Source of the DNA: Actinomycetota bacterium
Lineage (GTDB): Bacteria; Actinomycetota; UBA4738; HRBIN12
Assembly: GCA_004366195.1 (NCBI GenBank)
Contig: SIRV01000258.1
Location: 1 to 8,238 of the forward strand
DNA length: 8,238 bases
Direction of reading: 5' to 3'
Below, piece by piece: positions 1 to 5,276 of this stretch. The translations under genes and the position numbers were made by a program. The notes under the pieces were generated by a model. That model was not told the DNA's origin, did no database searches, and saw nothing but the letters and a program-made list of their open reading frames with translations. The first letter of the stretch is position 1. Each line of letters begins with the position of its first letter.

Positions 1-78
1 GGTCTTGCCGTGGTCGATGTGCCCGATCGTGCCGATGTTCACGTGGGGCTTCGTCCGCTCGAACCTCTGCTTGGCCAT
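1..78 (-). CDS. tuf: Elongation factor Tu, N-terminal fragment (runs off the left edge)
   Basis: Twenty-six codons are present, reading from the ATG at 78 leftwards. The peptide begins MAKQRFERTKPHVNIGTIGH and continues IDHGKT, which is the universal EF-Tu start through the first GTP-binding (P-loop) motif GHIDHGKT. EF-Tu is the cytosolic GTPase that carries aminoacyl-tRNA to the ribosomal A site. The gene starts 14 bp after the fusA stop, the usual order of the str operon (rpsL-rpsG-fusA-tuf), and is therefore probably co-transcribed with fusA. A strong Shine-Dalgarno supports the start. Nothing is odd in the visible part; the remaining roughly 370 codons lie outside the window. Confidence 0.97.
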   Translation of the reverse strand, partial: MAKQRFERTKPHVNIGTIGHIDHGKT

Positions 79-84
79 CTCGTG

Positions 85-91
85 CTCCTCC
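85..91 (-). promoter_or_regulatory. tuf ribosome binding site
   Basis: On the minus strand GGAGGAG lies 6 nt before the tuf ATG at 78. It is the best Shine-Dalgarno in the window, as expected for a very highly expressed gene, and it fixes the tuf start. It lies in the 14-bp fusA-tuf gap. Confidence 0.85.
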
Positions 92-92
92 G

Positions 93-2264
<2,172 letters not shown>

Positions 2265-2285
2265 CGAACACCCCCCTCACGGGAA

Positions 2286-2308
2286 GCCGGGTCCAGCACG
2301 GACCCGGC
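2286..2308 (-). promoter_or_regulatory. Hairpin in the rpsG-fusA gap
   Basis: A perfect 9-bp inverted repeat (GCCGGGTCC at 2286-2294 and GGACCCGGC at 2300-2308) encloses a 5-nt loop within the 61-bp gap between the rpsG stop and the fusA start. In the mRNA it would form a strong GC-rich hairpin about 20 nt before the fusA start. It is followed by TTCCC, not a U-run, so it is not a classical intrinsic terminator. A partial attenuator, an RNA-processing or stability element, or a translational control site for fusA are all possible. I see the hairpin; its role is inferred. Confidence 0.6.
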
Positions 2309-2325
2309 CACGAGCTCTCCCTCGA

Positions 2326-2796
2326 TCACCATCGGTAGTGCGCGAACGCCTTGTTCGCCTCCGCCATCTTGTGCATGTCCTCGCGCCGCTTCACCGAGGC
2401 GCCCTGGCCCTGGGCGGCGTCCATGATCTCGCCCACCAGGCGCTCGGCCATCGTGTGCTCCTTGCGCTGGCGCGCGTTGTTCACGATCCAGCGCAGCGCG
2501 AGGGTCGTCCCGCGCGCCGGCCGCACCTCCACCGGCACCTGGTAGTTGGCGCCGCCGACCCGCCGCGAGCGGACCTCGAGCAGCGGGCGGGCGTTCTCGA
2601 CCGCCTTCTTCAGCGTGATGACCGGGTCGTTCGCGGTGCGCTCGCTGATCATCTCCAGGGCCTTGTAGACGATGCGCTCGGCGAGCGACTTCTTCCCGTC
2701 CCGCATGACCTTGTTGATGAGCTGGCTGACCAGCACGTTCTGGTACACGGGATCGGGCGCGATCTCCCGGCGTACGGCGGGCCCCTTGCGCGGCAT
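2326..2796 (-). CDS. rpsG: Small ribosomal subunit protein S7
   Basis: S7 is a primary 16S rRNA-binding protein of the 30S head. It nucleates head assembly and lies near the E-site tRNA. The ATG at 2796 gives MPRKGPAVRREIAPDPVYQN and a 156-aa product, the usual S7 length. Conserved stretches include NKVMRDGKKSLAERIVY (154-170 counted from the rpsL start, 28-44 in S7), VGGANYQVPVEV in the beta-hairpin, and RKEHTMAERLVGEI near the C-terminus. It ends AFAHYRW. GAGGAG at 2802-2807, 5 nt upstream of the ATG, supports independent initiation. The reading frame is also open upstream: it continues without a stop into rpsL, so S7 could in principle be made as the C-terminal half of an S12-S7 fusion. 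In E. coli, S7 represses translation through the rpsL-rpsG gap; here that gap does not exist, so such control would have to act elsewhere. Confidence 0.96.
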   Translation of the reverse strand: MPRKGPAVRREIAPDPVYQNVLVSQLINKVMRDGKKSLAERIVYKALEMISERTANDPVITLKKAVENARPLLEVRSRRVGGANYQVPVEVRPARGTTLALRWIVNNARQRKEHTMAERLVGEIMDAAQGQGASVKRREDMHKMAEANKAFAHYRW

Positions 2797-3174
2797 GGCT
2801 ACTCCTCGCCCCTTCTTGGCCCCGTAGCGGGAGCGGGCCTGCTTGCGCCCCTTGACCCCCGCCGCGTCCAGGGTTCCGCGGATGACCTTGTAGCGCACGC
2901 CCGGCAGGTCGCGCACGCGGCCGGCCCGGACGAGCACGATGGAGTGCTCCTGCAGGTTGTGGCCGACGCCGGGGATGTAGGCCGTGACCTCCACGCCGCT
3001 CGAGAGTCGGACGCGGGCCACCTTCCGCAGGGCCGAGTTCGGCTTCTTCGGCGTGGTGGTGTAGACGCGCGTGCACGTCCCACGACGCTGCGGCGCGCCC
3101 TTGAGCGCCGGCGCCTTCGTCTTCTCCTTCGGGCGCTTCCGCCCGTTCCGGATCAGTTGCTGGATCGTGGGCAT
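2797..3174 (-). CDS. rpsL: Small ribosomal subunit protein S12 (no stop codon of its own)
   Basis: S12 lies at the decoding centre of the 30S subunit and affects tRNA selection accuracy and streptomycin response. The ATG at 3174 starts MPTIQQLIRNGRKRPKEKTK. Signature motifs are TRVYTTTPKKPNSALRKVA (35-53), VGHNLQEHSIVLV (70-82) and GRVRDLPGVRY (85-95), ending KQARSRYGAKKGRG. Lys43 is kept. Asp89, the position that is methylthiolated in E. coli, is kept. Position 88 is Arg instead of the usual Lys. About 124 residues match the family, which is the usual length, but no stop follows: the frame reads KKGRGVA and then the rpsG ATG. The first gene of the str operon, it has its own promoter upstream. 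The Shine-Dalgarno is weak (GGGAAG, 3 nt from ATG). Coordinates here cover only the S12 part of the frame. Confidence 0.95.
2802..2807 (-). promoter_or_regulatory. rpsG ribosome binding site
   Basis: GAGGAG on the minus strand lies 5 nt before the rpsG ATG at 2796. It sits inside the end of the open S12 frame. It decides that S7 starts at 2796 rather than being only the tail of a fusion. Confidence 0.75.
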
Positions 3175-3211
3175 GCGCTTCCCGTCTACGTCCTCGAGCT
3201 ATCCGACCGGG

Positions 3212-3241
3212 GGCTCGTCCACCCCGCTGAGCGGGCGAGCC
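3212..3241 (-). promoter_or_regulatory. Hairpin in the rpsL 5' leader, start-proximal
   Basis: On the minus strand GGCTCG (3236-3241) pairs with CGAGCC (3212-3217). Stacked directly on it is an inner stem CCCGC/GCGGG (3231-3235 with 3223-3227) closed by a 3-nt loop, leaving a one-sided GTGGA bulge (3218-3222). It lies about 40-70 nt before the rpsL start. An asymmetric bulge in a paired leader is the sort of shape a ribosomal protein could bind for autoregulation, but that is inference; I do not recognise a known leader family. Confidence 0.5.
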
Positions 3242-3254
3242 GCGGGTTCTCTAT

Positions 3255-3303
3255 CCCAGGGGCCGTCGCCAGGGCACATCCTGCCCATGGTGGTCCCCCT
3301 GGG
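3255..3303 (-). promoter_or_regulatory. Nested hairpin in the rpsL 5' leader, promoter-proximal
   Basis: An outer 8-bp perfect stem (CCCAGGGG, plus-strand 3255-3262, with CCCCTGGG 3296-3303) encloses an inner 5-bp hairpin (GGGCA 3272-3276 with TGCCC 3282-3286, loop 5 nt). It lies in the predicted rpsL leader, downstream of the promoter. Together with the second hairpin it makes the leader strongly structured. No U-run follows, so a plain terminator is unlikely. Confidence 0.5.
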
Positions 3304-3354
3304 AGGCACGCAAGGTGGCAACCGGGCACACCCGCCCGCCCGGCGCAAGCGGTA

Positions 3355-3384
3355 ACGCTACTAGGCGGGCGCCCGGGGTGTCAA
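3355..3384 (-). promoter_or_regulatory. rpsL/str operon promoter
   Basis: Reading the minus strand, a perfect -35 hexamer TTGACA (3379-3384) is followed after 18 bp (3361-3378) by TAGCGT (3355-3360), which fits the TANNNT -10 of the housekeeping sigma factor. Transcription would start near 3348 and give a leader of about 170 nt before the rpsL ATG at 3174. It explains how the str operon is expressed although oppositely oriented genes separate it from rpoC. It is the only good -35/-10 pair I found in the two intergenic regions. Confidence 0.7.
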
Positions 3385-3460
3385 CGAGGGGCGGGGTCGC
3401 GCGGCGGGGGCGCGGTGGCGCGGGGACCGGTCGGGGCCGGCGCCGGCCCATCCTACCTGC

Positions 3461-3477
3461 TACGGTGGCCCACCGTG
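3461..3477 (+). promoter_or_regulatory. Candidate leaderless promoter of the IMPase gene
   Basis: TACGGT (3461-3466) matches the TANNNT -10 pattern and ends 8 nt before the GTG start at 3475. No Shine-Dalgarno-like sequence precedes this GTG. The combination is what leaderless actinobacterial transcripts look like, with transcription starting at the first base of the start codon. No -35 hexamer is visible. In GC-rich DNA a 3-base match is weak evidence, hence the modest confidence. Confidence 0.45.
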
Positions 3478-4305
3478 GATGCGCGAGCCATCGCCGAGCG
3501 AGCCGCCGCCCTCGGCGGGGAGGTGATCCGTCGGGCCGGCCCCGCCGGGGGCAGGCCCGACGTGAAAGGGGTGGCCGGGGACTACGTGACGGCCGTCGAC
3601 CGGGAGAGCGAGCGGGTCGTGGCGTCCTTCCTGCTCGAGGAGACGGGCATCCCCGTGCTCGGGGAGGAGGGGGCCGGCCGCGAGGCGGTCCGGGAGGCCG
3701 TCGCGGCCGGGGGGCGCGGGGACACGGGACGCGCCTGGATCGTGGACCCCCTAGACGGCACGACGAACTTCGTGCACGGGTTCCTCGCCGTGGGGGTCTC
3801 CGTGGCCCTCCTGGAGGGGGGCCGGCCGGTCGCCGGCGCGGTCCACGCCCCCTTCCTCGGCGAGACCTGGAGCGCGGCGAGCGGCGAGGGCTGTTGGGTG
3901 CGGCGGGAGGGCGAGCCGGAGGGGCCCCGCCGGGTCCGGGTCTCGGACCGAACGGTGGAGCGGGCCGTGGTGGCGACCGGCTTCCCCTTCCGCCGGAAGG
4001 AGCTGCTCGAGCGGTACCTGGCGATGTTCGGCCGGGCCCTGGAGCGCTTCGAGGACCTGCGCCGGCCCGGGGCGGCCTCGCTGGACCTCGCCTGGGTGGC
4101 GTCGGGGGTCTTCGAGGGGTTCTTCGAGCTGGCGCTGGCGCCCTGGGACGTCGCGGCGGGCGGCCTCCTGATCCAGGAGGCGGGCGGCGTGGTGACGGAC
4201 TGGACCGGCGGGGACGGGTGGCTGAGCGGGGACATCCTCGCCGGGTCGCCTGCCGTCCACGAGGAGCTCCTCCGGCTCGCGGGCGAGGTCGCGGCCGGTG
4301 GCTGA
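3475..4305 (+). CDS. Inositol monophosphatase family protein
   Basis: The 276-aa product has the length and motifs of the Mg-dependent inositol monophosphatase superfamily, which removes phosphate from inositol-1-phosphate or related sugar and histidinol phosphates in the cytosol. Visible motifs are GDYVTAVDRESE (35-46), GEEGAG (63-68, first metal-binding Glu), WIVDPLDGTTNFVHG (88-102, metal-binding Asp91 and Asp94) and PWDVAAGGLLIQEAGG (223-238, catalytic Asp225). All metal ligands are present, so it should be active. Substrate cannot be told from sequence: inositol-1-phosphatase, histidinol-phosphatase (HisN type) and SuhB-like proteins share these motifs. The GTG at 3475 is chosen because homology begins directly after it and a -10-like box lies just upstream; the same frame stays open far upstream, but only antisense to rpsL, rpsG and fusA. 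It is divergent from rpsL and lies in the rpoC-str junction. Confidence 0.9.
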   Translation: MDARAIAERAAALGGEVIRRAGPAGGRPDVKGVAGDYVTAVDRESERVVASFLLEETGIPVLGEEGAGREAVREAVAAGGRGDTGRAWIVDPLDGTTNFVHGFLAVGVSVALLEGGRPVAGAVHAPFLGETWSAASGEGCWVRREGEPEGPRRVRVSDRTVERAVVATGFPFRRKELLERYLAMFGRALERFEDLRRPGAASLDLAWVASGVFEGFFELALAPWDVAAGGLLIQEAGGVVTDWTGGDGWLSGDILAGSPAVHEELLRLAGEVAAGG

Positions 4306-4348
4306 GGGCCGGTCGGCCGGCGCTGGGGGCCGGTCGGTCGGGCGCTGG
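4306..4348. repeat. Short imperfect tandem repeat after the IMPase stop
   Basis: Two adjacent copies of GGGCCGGTCGG(C/T)CGG(G)CGCTGG lie at 4306-4326 and 4327-4348, differing by one substitution and one inserted G. They start directly after the TGA of the phosphatase gene. No coding or terminator role is evident. Confidence 0.6.
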
Positions 4349-4408
4349 GGGTGGGGACCGCCTGGTCGCGCCACTCGAGGGGACCCGTGCGGTGGCGCTG
4401 CTCGCGGT

Positions 4409-4445
4409 GTGTCAACGGGTGGACGACCGGTCGAGGCCTCCCCGG
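4409..4445 (+). repeat. Repeat A, copy 1 (37 bp, exact)
   Basis: Identical over 37 bp to 4482-4518, with 36 bp between the copies. It begins GTGTCAACGGG and continues TGGACGACCGGTCGAGG. It contains a perfect 10-bp palindrome CGACCGGTCG (4424-4433). The core 4411-4433 is related to the inverted cores at 4597-4619 and 4652-4674. Confidence 0.9.
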
Positions 4446-4481
4446 TCTGAAGCCGCCAGGCGTGCCGCTGCCGCTCTGGCG

Positions 4482-4518
4482 GTGTCAACGGGTGGACGAC
4501 CGGTCGAGGCCTCCCCGG
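4482..4518 (+). repeat. Repeat A, copy 2 (37 bp, exact)
   Basis: Exact second copy of 4409-4445. The 36 bp between the copies hold their own inverted repeat, CCGCCAG (4453-4459) with CTGGCGG (4476-4482). The core 4484-4506 mirrors the core at 4597-4619 around 4551.5. Confidence 0.9.
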
Positions 4519-4523
4519 CCATA

Positions 4524-4579
4524 CACGTCAACCCGTTGTCGGGGTCGACCGCGGACGTTGCGGTCAAGGGGTTGACGTG
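4524..4579. repeat. Central 11-bp inverted repeat
   Basis: CACGTCAACCC (4524-4534) and GGGTTGACGTG (4569-4579) are perfect inverted repeats separated by 34 bp, centred at 4551.5. This is the same centre as the flanking cores 4484-4506 and 4597-4619, so it forms the inner part of a 136-bp imperfect palindrome. It could fold into a stem-loop in RNA or extrude as a cruciform. No T-run follows on either strand, so a standard terminator is not supported. Confidence 0.8.
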
Positions 4580-4626
4580 GGGCGGCGGCGGAGGGCCGAT
4601 CGGTCGTCCACGTGTTGACGGGGGGT
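4579..4626 (-). repeat. Repeat B, copy 1 (48 bp, exact)
   Basis: Identical over 48 bp to 4634-4681; period 55 bp, with 7 bp (TTGACGG) between copies. Its reverse complement contains the core GTCAAC-NN-GTGGACGACCG-N-TCG (4597-4619) shared with repeat A, so it is an inverted relative of that repeat. The GC-rich part is CGGCGGCGGAGGG. Confidence 0.9.
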
Positions 4627-4633
4627 TTGACGG

Positions 4634-4681
4634 GGGGCGGCGGCGGAGGGCCGATCGGTCGTCCACGTGTTGACGGGGGGT
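4634..4681 (-). repeat. Repeat B, copy 2 (48 bp, exact), followed by a partial third copy
   Basis: Exact second copy of 4579-4626. An 18-bp piece of the preceding unit, GACGTGGGGCGGCGGCGG, recurs at 4683-4700 (also at 4574-4591), so the array ends in a truncated third unit before the sequence diverges. Confidence 0.9.
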
Positions 4682-4785
4682 CGACGTGGGGCGGCGGCGG
4701 GCGGGTCGGCGCCGGACGGGTCGGGGCCCCGGCGCCCTGGATCTCCGCCCCGGCCCCACTCCGGAAGCGACCCGCACCCCGTGTC

Positions 4786-4801
4786 GGTACCCCGGTGTAC
4801 C
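4786..4801. promoter_or_regulatory. Candidate operator palindrome upstream of the MarR gene
   Basis: GGTAC-C-CCGG-T-GTACC is a 16-bp palindrome with one mismatched pair, ending 8 bp before the ATG at 4810. MarR-family dimers usually bind imperfect palindromes of about this size and often repress their own gene. Binding here would cover the likely transcription start. The palindrome is seen; its use as an operator is inferred. Confidence 0.4.
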
Positions 4802-4809
4802 CCTACGCC

Positions 4810-5268
4810 ATGCGCGCGCTCGAACCCACCGACCTCGGCACGGCCCTCGATGTCATCACGTCGGTCCGACGCGTCAACAAGCGCCTCCGGCGACGCTTCG
4901 ACGACGAGCTGTACGAGCTCGGGCTCTCGTACGCGCAGGTCGAGGCCCTCATCCTGCTCCGCTACGACGGCAACCTGCACGCGGCCTCCATCGCCCGGGA
5001 GCTGCGGATCACCCGACAGGCCGCGCAGCGGCTGGTGGACAAGCTCGTGGCGGGAGACCTGGTCGAGCGCCTCCCGCGGGACGCGGGCGTGATCGGCCTG
5101 CGGATCACCGACCTCGGGTGCTCGCGCCTGGAGCTCGTCCAGCGGGCGCTCTCGGAGACGTACCGGCGCCTGGAGCGCCTCCCGCGCGACCTCCGCACGC
5201 GCCTCGTGCAGGACCTGGGAAGCGTCGAGCGGGCGCTGGCGCGCCCGCTCGACGGCGACTACTGGTAG
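4810..5268 (+). CDS. MarR-family winged helix-turn-helix transcriptional regulator
   Basis: The 152-aa product is typical in size for MarR regulators, which act as dimers on palindromic operators and are often released by small ligands. An N-terminal dimerisation helix (about 10-36) is followed by the winged HTH: the segment from Tyr41 through LILLRYDGNLHAASIARELR (47-66), the recognition helix TRQAAQRLVDKLVAGDLVERL (68-88), and a short wing DAGVIGLRITDLG (91-103). A long C-terminal helix (105-146) completes the dimerisation domain. The wing is shorter than usual, and Gly and Ile replace part of its commonly charged tip. The ATG at 4810 is chosen because homology starts there; an in-frame GTG at 4795 is an alternative, and further extension upstream would translate the repeats. 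No Shine-Dalgarno is visible. The gene ends 8 bp from the rpoC stop, in convergent orientation. Ligand and targets are unknown. Confidence 0.85.
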   Translation: MRALEPTDLGTALDVITSVRRVNKRLRRRFDDELYELGLSYAQVEALILLRYDGNLHAASIARELRITRQAAQRLVDKLVAGDLVERLPRDAGVIGLRITDLGCSRLELVQRALSETYRRLERLPRDLRTRLVQDLGSVERALARPLDGDYW

Positions 5269-5276
5269 GCGACGCC

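Larger units (their letters stand above)
2326..3174 (-). other. Continuous S12-S7 reading frame (fusion or single-base error)
   Basis: From the rpsL ATG at 3174 to the rpsG stop at 2326 there are 282 sense codons with no internal stop; S12 occupies residues 1 to about 124 and S7 127-282. The junction reads AAGAAGGGGCGAGGAGTAG then CCATG. In the S12 frame this is K-K-G-R-G-V-A-M. If the GGGG (plus-strand C run 2809-2812) were GGG, S12 would end K-K-G-E-E followed by TAG (2799-2801), with the S7 Shine-Dalgarno overlapping its last codons: a normal-looking arrangement. A sequencing or assembly error, a real recent mutation giving a fusion, or a +1 ribosomal slip are all open. S7's own ribosome binding site means separate S7 can be made in any case. 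Confidence 0.85.
3175..3474. other. Divergent intergenic region between rpsL and the IMPase gene
   Basis: These 300 bp separate two head-to-head genes. The left half is the rpsL leader with two structured elements; the minus-strand promoter lies at 3355-3384; the right end carries a candidate leaderless promoter for the plus-strand phosphatase gene. GTGTCAAC (3378-3385) and GACCGGTC (3425-3432) also occur in the repeats of the 4306-4809 spacer. I see no additional gene; short open frames here are overlaps or antisense frames. Confidence 0.7.
4306..4809. other. Repeat-rich 504-bp spacer without a credible gene
   Basis: Between the phosphatase stop and the MarR start the DNA is mostly repeats: a 21/22-bp tandem pair, a 37-bp direct repeat pair, an 11-bp inverted repeat and a 48-bp direct repeat pair. 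Open frames here translate the repeats into low-complexity Gly/Arg/Pro or VDDRS-like peptides on either strand and have no recognisable domain, so I call none of them genes. From 4701 to 4780 I see nothing specific. The last 25 bp carry a possible operator for the MarR gene. Confidence 0.75.

Noticed and set aside
2799..3083. Minus-strand frame ending in TAG at 2799 as a separate gene
   Set aside because: It is the +1 frame within rpsL; its only relevance is that its TAG would be the S12 stop if one G were missing.
3582..4488. Minus-strand open frames opposite the IMPase gene
   Set aside because: Antisense frames of a gene with all catalytic motifs; compositionally biased and lacking any domain.
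4410..4488. TTGACA on the minus strand in both repeat A copies as promoters
   Set aside because: No TANNNT box lies 16-19 bp downstream of either, and a transcript would run antisense into the phosphatase gene.
4409..4518. CRISPR-like pair: two 37-bp exact repeats with a 36-bp spacer
   Set aside because: Only two copies and one spacer. Related repeats nearby are inverted with a 7-bp gap, the spacer has its own inverted repeat, and no cas gene is present.
4524..4579. Intrinsic terminator for rpoC or the IMPase gene
   Set aside because: The stem has a 34-nt loop and no T-run on either side. A non-canonical terminator cannot be excluded, but the sequence does not support the call.
4612..4809. 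N-terminal extension of the MarR protein
   Set aside because: It is translated repeat sequence (Gly/Arg/Pro-rich) with no family similarity; the domain begins right after the ATG at 4810.
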